Translations under genes and position numbers: made by a program
The notes under the pieces: generated by a model
Databases searched by the model: none
What the model saw: only the letters and a program-made list of their open reading frames with translations
What the model was told of the DNA's origin: nothing
Assembly (NCBI GenBank): GCA_964478165.1
Contig: CAYZGU010000021.1
Location: 1-64,000 of the forward strand
DNA length: 64,000 bases
Direction: 5' to 3'
Origin: CAYZGU01 sp964478165
GTDB lineage: Bacteria > Poribacteria > WGA-4E > JAJDTR01
Part shown: positions 55,697 to 64,000 of the stretch, one piece after another
Numbering within the stretch: position 1 is the first letter of the stretch
Layout of the letters: each line of letters opens with the position of its first letter

Positions 55697-56237
55697 GCAC
55701 CTTTCGATGTTTTACGTCCTTAGAAGTACTATTAAGAGCGGAGATCGGCAAGGAGCGTTCGGCATCTGGTCGCAGTCAATTGTGCAAATCGCGTTCCCCT
55801 TAATCCGATTGTCTTCTCGACCGTTCTGATGAGTGAAAGACTATTAGCAATCTCTTCCGTGTCTATCAACTTGTTTTTGTAAGCACACGTCTGGTTTTTG
55901 TGAAGCTTGGCCTTGTAGTTTCGTTTTCTATGTCATTGACATCGTTTTCACCTTCTTTCCGACGACAACCTACTAAAGTTATTATAGCACCACATGCACA
56001 ATTCTGCGTTTTGATTCCGGGTCCGCCGCCTGTCGCTGGAGCGTTTTACGCCTCGTAGTGCTTGCGACAATTTTGGAACCTTAATTCTTTCTTCATTTTG
56101 GAGAGCAAGTTGCTTAAGTGCCAGTTTCATCGTCACTACCGAATAGAGATTCTGTTCTACGGTGGTAACTTTATTAATTACATTTACGCCCGTCGCAAAT
56201 GACCGAAGTCTAGTTCACAATGAAGGGGTAACGGCAT
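55697..56237. other. 0.54-kb leader region before purH
   Basis: No gene is supported; a minus-strand frame at 55948-56136 is basic, short and unlike protein. No known purine riboswitch pattern is visible. Confidence 0.45.
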
Positions 56238-57803
56238 ATGAAAAAGATTAGGCGTGCGTTGATTAGCGTTTCTGACAAGACAGGAATTAGCAATCTTGCC
56301 AAGATTTTGGTGCAGTACGATATTGAACTTCTATCTACAGGTCGAACGACTCGCCATCTCGAGAGAGATGGCGTCCAGACGCGAGAGATTTCAGAGTTTA
56401 CTGGGTTTCCTGAAATCCTTGATGGCCGAGTAAAAACTCTCCATCCAAAAATTTACGGTGGCCTGCTTGCAGTGCGTGATAATCCCGAACATATCGAACA
56501 AACTTCGGCTCATGGAATGGAGCCGATCGATTTGATCGTTTGCAACCTCTATCCGTTTGAGGAGACGATTGCACAGGCAGGCGTGGAACTTGCGGAAGCG
56601 ATTGAAAATATCGATGTTGGTGGGCCAACGCTGATTCGAGCTGCTGCCAAGAATCAGTGTGATGTCGCGGTTGTCACTAACCCAGGTCAATATCCTGATA
56701 TTATTTCCGAGTTAGAGATGAACGACGGTTCCCTATCTGCGGAAACACGATTTGGCCTGGCCAAATCGGCGTTCGCGTACACTGCCCAATATGATGTCGC
56801 AATTTCAAGTTACCTTAGCAATCTGCATAGTTCTGATGATGATTTTCCTGAGATTCTCGATCTCCACTATGAGAAAGCGCAGAATCTTCGATACGGTGAA
56901 AATCCGCACCAACAGGCGGCGCTTTATCGCAGTGCAACGGCGCCTGAATCGTGCGCCGTATGGGCACAACAACTCAATGGTCAACCGCTTTCATTCAACA
57001 ATATCTTAGATCTAGAAGCCGCGTTTGAGATTGTCAAAGAATTCGATGTGCCGGCGTGTGCGATTGTCAAGCACAATAACCCGTGCGGGTTGGCGACAGG
57101 TGAAAACCTTGTTCAGGCGTTTAATTATGCTCTCGAATGCGATAGAATTTCTGCCTTTGGCAGTGTGATAGGATTGAATCGTAACGTGACAATTCAAACG
57201 GCAAACGCCATTCGCGAAGCTGGAAATGCCGGTGTCAAGATTGAAGCTATTATTGCGCCAAGCTTCACTGAGAAAGCGTTGAAAGCGTTATCACGTGTAC
57301 AGCATCGACGTATTCTAGCAACTGGGCCAATTTCTCAAAACGACTCGCTCAAACAGTTTCGGAACGTAATCGGAGGTATCTTGGTCCAAGATACAGACCG
57401 CCTTGAAATTAAACCGGATGAGCTACAAGTGGTCACTAGGCGTAGTCCTACGGACGCAGAAATCGAGTCGCTTTTGTTTGCCTGGAAAGCCTGTAGGAAC
57501 GTTAAATCAAACTGCATACTTCTTGCGCAGGGATCTAAATCCGTCGGCATAGGTGCAGGGCAGATGAGTAGAGTTGACGCTTGTATTATCGCGGGGCGAA
57601 AGGCAGGGAAAAGGGCCGAGGGGGCAGTGCTTGCCTCAGATGCATATTTCCCGTTTCCTGATGGGATTGAAATCGCCGGGAAGGCTGGTGTGAGCGCGGT
57701 GATCCAGCCTGGCGAATCTGTGAATGATCGGCAAGTCATTGAGGTTGCCGATCGATATCATATGGCAATGGTTTTTACACGTGTACGGCATTTTCGTCAC
57801 TAG
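56238..57803 (+). CDS. purH: bifunctional AICAR transformylase / IMP cyclohydrolase
   Basis: PurH catalyses the last two steps of IMP synthesis: formyl transfer to AICAR and ring closure. The 521-residue protein has the N-terminal MGS-like cyclohydrolase domain (ALISVSDKTGI; LLSTGRTTRHL; GRVKTLHPKIYGGLL; NIDVGGPTLIRAAAKN) and the C-terminal transformylase domain with RYGENPHQQAALY, the IVKHNNPCG motif with Lys and His of the active site, and GIGAGQMSRVDA. The length is normal. AAGGGG lies nine bases before ATG 56238. The iron alcohol dehydrogenase gene follows 21 bases later and probably shares the transcript. Confidence 0.96.
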   Translation: MKKIRRALISVSDKTGISNLAKILVQYDIELLSTGRTTRHLERDGVQTREISEFTGFPEILDGRVKTLHPKIYGGLLAVRDNPEHIEQTSAHGMEPIDLIVCNLYPFEETIAQAGVELAEAIENIDVGGPTLIRAAAKNQCDVAVVTNPGQYPDIISELEMNDGSLSAETRFGLAKSAFAYTAQYDVAISSYLSNLHSSDDDFPEILDLHYEKAQNLRYGENPHQQAALYRSATAPESCAVWAQQLNGQPLSFNNILDLEAAFEIVKEFDVPACAIVKHNNPCGLATGENLVQAFNYALECDRISAFGSVIGLNRNVTIQTANAIREAGNAGVKIEAIIAPSFTEKALKALSRVQHRRILATGPISQNDSLKQFRNVIGGILVQDTDRLEIKPDELQVVTRRSPTDAEIESLLFAWKACRNVKSNCILLAQGSKSVGIGAGQMSRVDACIIAGRKAGKRAEGAVLASDAYFPFPDGIEIAGKAGVSAVIQPGESVNDRQVIEVADRYHMAMVFTRVRHFRH

Positions 57804-57824
57804 TAATAGAATTACGAGGAAGTG

Positions 57825-59018
57825 ATGGTGACTTTTTCACAAGAGGTAGCGGCGGCTTTCACCATTCCCCCGACCGTTATCACGGGAATTGGGTCGGTCG
57901 CCCAGGTTGGTGAGCAGGCTAAACGACTCGGTGCTTCTGCTGCGCTGGTAGTGACGGATTCAGGGATTGTTAGACTTGGTTATGCCGACCAAATTGTAAA
58001 AGGGCTTGCCGCAGTTGGTATTGGCGCAACGGTTTTCTCGGATGTCACCGCCGACCCGACAACAGAGAACGTGGAACATGGAGTCCGGCATTTTCGCAGT
58101 GAGCGATGTAATCTTATTGTGAGTATCGGTGGCGGAAGTGCGATTGACTGTGGAAAAGGCATCTCCGTGAAAATAACTAATAAAGGTGAACTTGCCGATT
58201 ACATGGGTGTGGACCAGATTCGAAATCCAGGTGCTCCGCTAATCGCGATTCCTACGAATGGTGGCACGGGTAGCGAATGTACGAAGGTTACGGTCATCAG
58301 AGATACGGAGCGCAATGTCAAGATGATGCTCAGTAGCCCGCATCTCTTGGCGCGGGTTGCACTCATTGACCCGTCGTTGTCGTTGACAACGCCGTCACAC
58401 CTGACGAGCGCTGTCGGTGTCGATGCATTGACCCATGCTATTGAAGCCTATGTTTCCAAACGCGCACAACCAATTACGGATGCCCTAGCGTTGAAGGCTA
58501 TTCGCATGATTTCTAATTCACTACGTCAGGCATGGTCCGACGGGGCTGACGTAGTGGCTCGGACGGAGATGATGATCGGTGCGTCGATTGCGGGGATGGC
58601 CTTCAGTAATGCCTCTGTGGCGTTGGTACATGGCATGTCTCGTCCGATTGGGGCGTATTTTCATGTTCATCATGGCTTATCTAACGCAGTACTGCTACTT
58701 GATGTTATGGAATTTAGTGTCGTTGGTGCACCGGTGCGTTTTGCTGACATTGCACGTGCAATGGGTGAAGCGGTTGACGCACTTTCGATAGTGCATCAAG
58801 CGGATGCAGCACTGGTTGCTGTAGAACGCTTGATTAACGACATCCAAATGCCACGTCTTGGAGAGATTGGAATCGATTCAGACGAATTTGAGGAGGCAGT
58901 TGAGCAGATGGCGTTGGATGCATTAGCCAGCGGTAGTCCTGCGAACAATCCTCGCCAGCCCACGAAAGAGGAGATTGTTGCGTTGTATCGGAGAAGCTTT
59001 TCGTCACGTCGAGGTTGA
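57825..59018 (+). CDS. iron-containing alcohol dehydrogenase
   Basis: A 397-residue group III alcohol dehydrogenase. The nucleotide motif is SIGGGSAIDCGK at about 104-115, PTNGGTGSE follows near 150, and metal ligands are expected in VGVDALTHAIEAY (Asp and His) and ALVHGMSRPIGAYFHVHHG (two His). Members oxidise or reduce small alcohols, 1,3-propanediol, lactaldehyde or hydroxybutyrate with NAD(P). ATG 57825 is preferred because GAGGAA is five bases away; GTG 57822 directly before it is possible. It follows purH by 21 bases but has no obvious link to purine synthesis. Confidence 0.9.
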   Translation: MVTFSQEVAAAFTIPPTVITGIGSVAQVGEQAKRLGASAALVVTDSGIVRLGYADQIVKGLAAVGIGATVFSDVTADPTTENVEHGVRHFRSERCNLIVSIGGGSAIDCGKGISVKITNKGELADYMGVDQIRNPGAPLIAIPTNGGTGSECTKVTVIRDTERNVKMMLSSPHLLARVALIDPSLSLTTPSHLTSAVGVDALTHAIEAYVSKRAQPITDALALKAIRMISNSLRQAWSDGADVVARTEMMIGASIAGMAFSNASVALVHGMSRPIGAYFHVHHGLSNAVLLLDVMEFSVVGAPVRFADIARAMGEAVDALSIVHQADAALVAVERLINDIQMPRLGEIGIDSDEFEEAVEQMALDALASGSPANNPRQPTKEEIVALYRRSFSSRRG

Positions 59019-59769
59019 GATGTGGTAGAACCAGCAGAACTTCTCTAGGGAAATTGGAGGCATTTTTGAAATTGTTGCCACGCTCGTGTGGTTTCTTGGA
59101 CATGGTGAAATGATGATCCCGATGGCAGCTCGTCTGGGAACGCCGTTCTCTTGAGCGAAGTTTCCACACGACGCTGTTATTGGTTTTACTTCAAACTATA
59201 GTTCGCACCTTTTGTGGATTTAGGAGTGACTACTGATGAAGGCATTCTGGGTTGTTTTGCAAAAACATGTAAAAAAATGAGCAGTGAAGAGCCTGCCTAA
59301 TAATTAAGTAAAGCTTTGCCCAAATTTCAGGCAAGTGGGCGGTCGCACCGAAGTTAGGGTGCATCAGAAAATTGCCGGGGCATCCCCCTCAGAAAAACTA
59401 GCCAGTCCAGGGTTTCGGAGATTGGTCGTGTAAAGCTCTCCAAAATCCGCTCGCCATCGAAATATTGGCATCTCTTTTGCTCATATCCTTTCGTGTTGTC
59501 TCCTTCATATCCGCATTCTTCCCGCAAAGTATCCCCATCATGGGGAAGGGTCTTATGGTCTGAGATAATATTGTGTCAGATACGATTTTGACAACGCGTT
59601 GAAATAGAGGCAGTGTGATTTCGTCTAATTCTATTTCTCTTACGTAAGGAGTTTGGTTGATGATTGTATAGCGGCAGAAGGCGTTTGTCATCGAAAAGAT
59701 GCTTTTCCCAATCATTAACTCACACCTTAATTTAATGGATTGCCACCTAAATCTTGAGGAGATGGTTTT
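59019..59769. other. 0.75-kb leader of the urea transporter operon
   Basis: It holds three closely spaced hairpins at 59315-59387. On the minus strand a 105-codon frame at 59398-59715 begins with ATG and AAGG upstream, and its first half (FSMTNAFCRYTIINQTPY, VREIELDEITLPLF) could be protein, but no family is recognised and the second half looks random, so it is not called. Confidence 0.45.
59315..59387 (+). promoter_or_regulatory. cluster of three hairpins upstream of urtA
   Basis: Stem A: TTGCC / GGCAA at 59316-59334. Stem B: GCACC / GGTGC at 59345-59362. Stem C: GGGG / CCCC with loop CAT at 59377-59387. Their close packing in an otherwise plain leader about 380 bases before urtA suggests a structured RNA, for example a riboswitch or a transcription attenuator. 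I could not match it to a known class. Confidence 0.35.
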
Positions 59770-61053
59770 ATGTTTTTTCGATTCAATTCAGAGTTTCGGA
59801 ACGCGTGTGTTTCCTGTATTCTTGTACTAGCTCTTGGGCTGGTTACGGTTGGAAAAGCAACTGGCGAGCATCATGCAGTGAAGATTGGTGTGTTACATTC
59901 CTTAAGTGGTACGATGGCAATTTCTGAGACTTCTCTCAAGGACGTCGTCTTGATGGCGGTTGCAGAGATTAACGCTGATGGTGGTGTTATGGGTAAACAG
60001 ATTAAACCCGTGGTAGTTGACCCCGCAAGTGATTGGGATCTCTTTGCCGAAAAGGCGAAGGATTTGATCGGCAAAGAAGAGGTGGCGGTGACATTCGGGT
60101 GTTGGACATCGGTGAGTCGAAAGTCAGTCCTCCCAGTTTTTGAGGAGAACAACGCACTCCTGTTCTATCCGGTTCAATATGAGGGTGAGGAACAATCACT
60201 GAACGTTTTCTACACCGCTGCAACCCCAAACCAACAATTAGTGCCCGCGGCTAGATACATGATGGAAGAACTCGATTGCAAGAAGTTCTACCTCTTGGGT
60301 ACGGATTACGTTTTTCCGAGAACGGCTAATAAGGTGCTCAAAGCATATCTGAAAAGCGAGGGTGTGCCAGATGCCAATATCATCGAGGAATATACTCCAT
60401 TTCATCATCAGGACTATCAGACAATCGTCGGAAAGATCAAAAGGTTTGCGTCCGGGGGCGATGCCTGCGTGCTGTCTACGATTAACGGCGATAGCAACGT
60501 TCCCTTCTACAAAGAGTTTGCCAATCAGGAATTGACTTCCGACGATTGTCCAATTATGGCTTTTTCTGTGGCCGAAGATGAGTTGCGGGCGATGGATGTG
60601 CCTCCCCTCGTGGGGCATCTCGCGGCCTGGAATTATTTCCAAAGTATCAATACGCCTGAGAATAGGAAGTTCGTGAAAAACTTCAAAATGTACTGCGATC
60701 GAAATCGTTTACCTGGTGGTTCGAAGCGTGTGACCGATGACCCCATTGAAGCTGCATACTTTGGTGTCTATGTCTGGAAGGCTGCGGTTGAAAAGGCGAA
60801 GTCTTTCGATGTCGATAAGGTTCGAGAAGCCGTATACGGATTGGAATTCGACGCGCCTGGTGGAAGAAAGAAAATGCATGCAACCAACCAGCATACCCTA
60901 AAGCCGGTTTACGTGGGAGAGATTAAAAGAGATGGACAGTTCAAAATCGTCTTTAGGTCGGATGGATTGGTTTCGCCTGATTCCTATAGTACGTATTTGC
61001 ATCCTGATGGTAATTTTCCTTCGCCAACTGGTGGTCCGGGGAAAGGTATGTGA
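59770..61053 (+). CDS. urtA: urea ABC transporter substrate-binding protein
   Basis: UrtA is the periplasmic binding protein of the high-affinity urea importer UrtABCDE. The 427-residue protein has a signal peptide (residues about 9-32), then KIGVLHSLSGTMAISETSLKD, read as GVLHSLSGTMAISE, DPASDWDLFAEKAK, FGCWTSVSRKSVLPVFE and LLFYPVQYEGEE, all close to UrtA. The C-terminal KPVYVGEIKRDGQF is also typical. The related short-chain amide binding protein FmdD is a less likely alternative. GAGGAG stands before ATG 59770. The gene is followed by a stable hairpin and urtB, so the binding protein may be made in excess. Confidence 0.93.
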   Translation: MFFRFNSEFRNACVSCILVLALGLVTVGKATGEHHAVKIGVLHSLSGTMAISETSLKDVVLMAVAEINADGGVMGKQIKPVVVDPASDWDLFAEKAKDLIGKEEVAVTFGCWTSVSRKSVLPVFEENNALLFYPVQYEGEEQSLNVFYTAATPNQQLVPAARYMMEELDCKKFYLLGTDYVFPRTANKVLKAYLKSEGVPDANIIEEYTPFHHQDYQTIVGKIKRFASGGDACVLSTINGDSNVPFYKEFANQELTSDDCPIMAFSVAEDELRAMDVPPLVGHLAAWNYFQSINTPENRKFVKNFKMYCDRNRLPGGSKRVTDDPIEAAYFGVYVWKAAVEKAKSFDVDKVREAVYGLEFDAPGGRKKMHATNQHTLKPVYVGEIKRDGQFKIVFRSDGLVSPDSYSTYLHPDGNFPSPTGGPGKGM

Positions 61054-61060
61054 TTTCGTA

Positions 61061-61105
61061 ATTGTTAATAAACAATCCTTGCGAAGGTTTGAAGCCTTCG
61101 CAAGG
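61061..61105 (+). terminator. double hairpin between urtA and urtB
   Basis: ATTGTT/AACAAT (61061-61076) is directly followed by a perfect 11-bp stem CCTTGCGAAGG / CCTTCGCAAGG with a 7-base loop (61077-61105). There is no T run, so it is more likely an mRNA stabiliser or partial terminator that raises urtA over urtB expression. Confidence 0.6.
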
Positions 61106-61166
61106 GTGGCGTCCTACCGACTTATTCATTTCACATACGTAGTCTAGTCCTGCCCCTAACTTTCTT

Positions 61167-62915
61167 ATGCCGCGATCTTACCACATTTCTTGCGCAACTG
61201 GAAGCCTCGCTCTACAGATTGTCGCGATTTTGTCATTCGCAACAATTTTGTTATTCGCAACAGAGGTGTGCGCGAATGATGTGACCATCCGGGCTGAGAT
61301 TCGTAAACTTGCCCACGAAGATTCTACTGTGCGCAAAGCCGCTATCATGGCGCTGGCAGAAACGGGCGATTCGCGAGTCGAGGGGTTGCTTGAATCCTAT
61401 AGGCTAGGAGAACTGTATCTATGGGACGGTAGAGTTGTGCTCTGCAAGGAGTTCTTCGAAGATGAAGATTTTAATCAATTCTGTCGAATTTCAGATGTGC
61501 TCACAGCGGATCCGATTGTCGATGAGATTGGCAATCCGAATCAAATTCCAATAGAATTGCTACAAGAAATAAGTCCATCAAGAAAAGAGCGGAAACTAGC
61601 GAACGCTGCAAAATTCCTTGTGAGATTGTCATCACGGGATGCGGACGTCAGGATGTCCGGTGCAAAAAAATGCGGAGACCCGCCAGCGATTGTCGAATCC
61701 TTTCGCCAACTGCAGGAAATGGCCGAGAAGGACCCGGTCAAGAAGATAAGATATATCGCCAAAGAAAGCCTTCTCTTAATCCGGTTGAATCAAAATGCGC
61801 TACATCAGAATTCGCGGGTGCACCTTGCGACGGTTGAGGAGTTGGGAAACATGAGAAGCATTCGTGGACTTCCTCGCTTACAGGAGCTTTTTCATGGCCA
61901 TATGAAGGACGAGAAAGGTCGAAAATCAGTTAATCCGAACGCAAACACAATCTACGAATATGCAATCGACCAGATCGAAGGCTACCAGGGTTTTGTCGGC
62001 GGTGTCGGCAATGTCTTTCGTGGATTTTCACTTGGCTCTGTTCTAATCTTGATGGCGCTCGGGCTTGCGATCACATTCGGGCTGATGGGTGTAATAAACA
62101 TGGCGCATGGCGAATTGATGATGATTGGCGCATACGCGACGTTTGAGATGCAAAGATTGTTTGGTCATTCGCCGGAAAAACCATGCGACTGGTATTTTGT
62201 CGTCGCGCTGCCTGTGGCGTTTCTGGCAGCGGCTTGCGTGGGCTATCTCATTGAGGCGTTGATCGTTCGACATTTCTACCGGCGTACGTTGGAGTCGCTC
62301 TTGGCAACCTGGGGGGTTGGACTCGTTCTTATCCAGCTTGTGCGTATTCGATATGGGGACAACATTGGTGTCAACGCGCCGACCTGGGCGCGAGGTGGCG
62401 TCGAGGTGTTACAGGACCTAATCTTTCCATATAGCCGCTGTTTCATCATCTTGTTATGTGGGACGGTTGTGTGGTTAATTTACTACCTGATGAATTACAC
62501 GAAGCTTGGTTTGCGAATGCGCGCCACAATGCAAAATCGGAACATGGCGAGTAGTATGGGAGTCAATACGCAGCGTGTTGATCGGTACACGTTTGCCTTT
62601 GGTTCCGGAGTCGCTGGAATTGCAGGCTGTGCATGGACGCTAATCGGTGGTGTGACGCCAGACATGGGGCAGACGAACTTTATCATTGATTCATTTCTGG
62701 TGGTTGTCACCGGCGGTGTTGGGGAACTTATTGGGGTGATATGGGCAGGTTTGGGCATTGGAGTCTTGACAAAGGTTATTGAACCCACGCAAATCGGGTC
62801 CTTTACGGTTGGGGCGATTTGGGCCAAGATTTTGCTGTTAATTGTCATTGTTGCGTTCATCCAGTTTAAGCCGGCTGGCCTGTTCGCACCAAAGGGTAGA
62901 GTCAGCGATGTTTAG
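61167..62915 (+). CDS. urtB: urea ABC transporter permease with N-terminal HEAT-like region
   Basis: UrtB is one of two permeases of the urea importer. The 582-residue protein has a signal peptide and an N-terminal extension of about 270 residues with HEAT-like helices (HEDSTVRKAAIMALAETGD), as usual in UrtB, then the LivH-like membrane domain: GSVLILMALGLAITFGLMGVINMAHGELMMIGAY (read in two blocks), ESLLATWGVGLVLIQ, and the EAA-type GLRMRATMQNRNMASSMGV, ending with QFKPAGLFAPKGR. ATG 61167 has no clear ribosome site. Its stop overlaps the start of urtC by eight bases. Confidence 0.94.
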   Translation: MPRSYHISCATGSLALQIVAILSFATILLFATEVCANDVTIRAEIRKLAHEDSTVRKAAIMALAETGDSRVEGLLESYRLGELYLWDGRVVLCKEFFEDEDFNQFCRISDVLTADPIVDEIGNPNQIPIELLQEISPSRKERKLANAAKFLVRLSSRDADVRMSGAKKCGDPPAIVESFRQLQEMAEKDPVKKIRYIAKESLLLIRLNQNALHQNSRVHLATVEELGNMRSIRGLPRLQELFHGHMKDEKGRKSVNPNANTIYEYAIDQIEGYQGFVGGVGNVFRGFSLGSVLILMALGLAITFGLMGVINMAHGELMMIGAYATFEMQRLFGHSPEKPCDWYFVVALPVAFLAAACVGYLIEALIVRHFYRRTLESLLATWGVGLVLIQLVRIRYGDNIGVNAPTWARGGVEVLQDLIFPYSRCFIILLCGTVVWLIYYLMNYTKLGLRMRATMQNRNMASSMGVNTQRVDRYTFAFGSGVAGIAGCAWTLIGGVTPDMGQTNFIIDSFLVVVTGGVGELIGVIWAGLGIGVLTKVIEPTQIGSFTVGAIWAKILLLIVIVAFIQFKPAGLFAPKGRVSDV

Positions 62916-64000
62916 GAAAGCAGAAATCATGAAATCAGGACGATTCTCACGTGATTCGCAAATGGAAAAAAGAGCAGCAATTGCGAATCGTCGCTGGTCA
63001 ATCTTTGTTCCGTGGACGCTGTTCTTTACTGGTTTTGTTGGTATCCCATTTTTGTATTATACGGGTCTGATTAGCATCGCAGGCGTGAACATGCTTGGAC
63101 GTTACATGGCGTTTGCCATCGTTGCGGTTGGTCTTGACTTGGTCTGGGGCTATACCGGTATCCTAAGTCTCTGTCAAGCCTTCTTTTTTTCGCTCGGTGG
63201 CTACGCTATGGGGATGTACTTGGCGCACCATGGAGGTCCGGAAGGAATAGTAGATGCTAGCAACTGGAAGATACCCGCGTGTCTCTATGTTGTCTACCCT
63301 TATAAAGTTGGAGAAGCAGCAGGAGACGCCCTCGTTCCGTGGTTCTGGAAGCCTTTTTACACTCTTCCGATTACTGTAATACTGGGGTTGCTTGTCCCCG
63401 GTTCAGCCGCCTTGGCGATTGGCTATTTCGGTTTTAGAAGTCGGGTGCGCGGTGTCTACTTTGCTATTCTAACGCAGGCCATCACGGTGGCTGGATGGCT
63501 TGTGTTTTGCATGAACAACATGAAGCTGTGTGGTACTAACGGTTTGACGAGATTCGACAGAGTTTTAGGGTTTGAACTAGCAAGCCCTAATGTCAAAGTA
63601 AGCCTCTATCTGGTCACTCTCCTTGTGCTAGTTGCGGTGTACGCCCTTTGTCGGTACATTGTGAACTCTCGTTTGGGACGCGTCCTAACTGCCATCCGAG
63701 ATGACGAAACTACCTTGCGATTTTCAGGCTATAAACCCTATACGTACAAACTCTTTGCATTTGTCCTTGCTGCGATGATCGCTGGTCTGGGTGGAATGCT
63801 CTATGCGCCGCAGATGGGGATTTTTACACCAACTAATATGGAGGCAAGTGCATCTATACTAGTTGTCGTCTGGGTCGCGGTTGGAGGACGTGGTACACTT
63901 TCTGGACCAATCCTTGGTGCGTTGGCGGTCAACCTGCTTTACAACTTTTTTACTTCGGAGAAGGAGCTTCTTCTCCTTACCTGGAAAGCGGAGTACTGGC
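62908..64000 (+). CDS. urtC: urea ABC transporter permease, cut by window end
   Basis: The second permease of the urea importer. The 364 codons visible read MFRKAEIMKSGRFSRDSQME and continue with membrane helices, AFAIVAVGLDLVWGYTGILS, QAFFFSLGGYAMGMYLA, YFGFRSRVRGVYFAILTQA, the LGRVLTAIRDDETTLRFSGY loop and GGRGTLSGPILGALAVNLL, all characteristic of UrtC. No stop occurs before base 64000; about a dozen or a few more codons remain outside. ATG 62908 overlaps urtB; ATG 62929 is a shorter alternative with AGGA upstream. urtD and urtE should follow. Confidence 0.93.
   Translation, partial: MFRKAEIMKSGRFSRDSQMEKRAAIANRRWSIFVPWTLFFTGFVGIPFLYYTGLISIAGVNMLGRYMAFAIVAVGLDLVWGYTGILSLCQAFFFSLGGYAMGMYLAHHGGPEGIVDASNWKIPACLYVVYPYKVGEAAGDALVPWFWKPFYTLPITVILGLLVPGSAALAIGYFGFRSRVRGVYFAILTQAITVAGWLVFCMNNMKLCGTNGLTRFDRVLGFELASPNVKVSLYLVTLLVLVAVYALCRYIVNSRLGRVLTAIRDDETTLRFSGYKPYTYKLFAFVLAAMIAGLGGMLYAPQMGIFTPTNMEASASILVVVWVAVGGRGTLSGPILGALAVNLLYNFFTSEKELLLLTWKAEYW

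Noticed and set aside
59398..59715. 105-codon minus-strand frame before urtA
   Set aside because: A fair start site exists, but the second half looks random and no family is recognised.
1..64000. CRISPR array, rRNA, tRNA, transposase or integrase genes
   Set aside because: I saw no regularly spaced repeats, no rRNA-like segments, no foldable tRNA and no transposase motifs on either strand.

Overview
The window looks like a chromosomal segment of an uncultivated Gram-negative, diderm bacterium of moderate GC. It carries outer-membrane barrel genes, hflKC, lipA, the futalosine menaquinone genes mqnA and mqnE, discoidin and FlgD-like surface modules, a TIGR03032 protein and a SelW-like selenoprotein. 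Genes cover only about three quarters of the DNA by my own sum of gene lengths, and many gaps are 0.5-1.3 kb. This mix reminds me most of Candidatus Poribacteria and related sponge or marine lineages. That placement is inference, since no rRNA or tRNA gene is present.

Layout. 1-7.1 kb: a G/T-only tract, a divergent transketolase, a CoA-type NUDIX hydrolase and a second thiamine-diphosphate enzyme. 7.8-12.8 kb (minus): an AAA ATPase, a D-2-hydroxyacid dehydrogenase, a TIGR03032 protein and era, with a FabG-like reductase beyond. 13.6-24 kb: nfo, an orphan XPB/Ssl2-N protein (minus), a TPR-amidase, a GHL10 glycosidase-like protein, a HEAT protein and a quinone reductase. 24.3-27.8 kb (plus): GMC oxidoreductase, Gfo/Idh/MocA dehydrogenase and an internally duplicated membrane protein. 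28.7-33.3 kb (minus): VanZ-like protein, a YjhG/YagF-type dehydratase, mqnA and mqnE. 34.3-39.2 kb (plus): a DpdA/TGT-like protein behind a possible gene relic, a His-rich membrane protein, a histidine phosphatase and a P-loop kinase-like protein. 39.3-40.7 kb: a serine hydrolase pseudogene. 41.1-44.5 kb (minus): egtD with an ABC transporter. 45.4-55.1 kb (minus): purB, discoidin/FlgD-like protein, PorV-like barrel, large outer-membrane protein, hflK, hflC and lipA. 55.5-64 kb (plus): a SelW-like selenoprotein, purH, an iron alcohol dehydrogenase and urtABC, with urtC cut by the window end.

The most rewarding points are these. First, a 77-residue Rdx/SelW-family protein at 55463-55696 is read through an in-frame TGA that sits exactly at the CxxC/CxxU position and has a SECIS-like hairpin after it. 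Second, egtD is translationally overlapped with an OpuC/EgtUV-type transporter whose binding protein and permease are fused, which suggests ergothioneine or betaine metabolism and uptake in one operon. Third, a short TGT-fold protein related to deazapurine DNA-modification DpdA keeps both candidate catalytic aspartates. Several strong inverted repeats (19264-19320, 44855-44898, 61061-61105, 12873-12898) and a cluster of small hairpins before urtA are also recorded.

All functions are read from motifs and remembered family patterns; no search was run. Start codons were moved inside the longest frame where a ribosome binding site or family length supported it.
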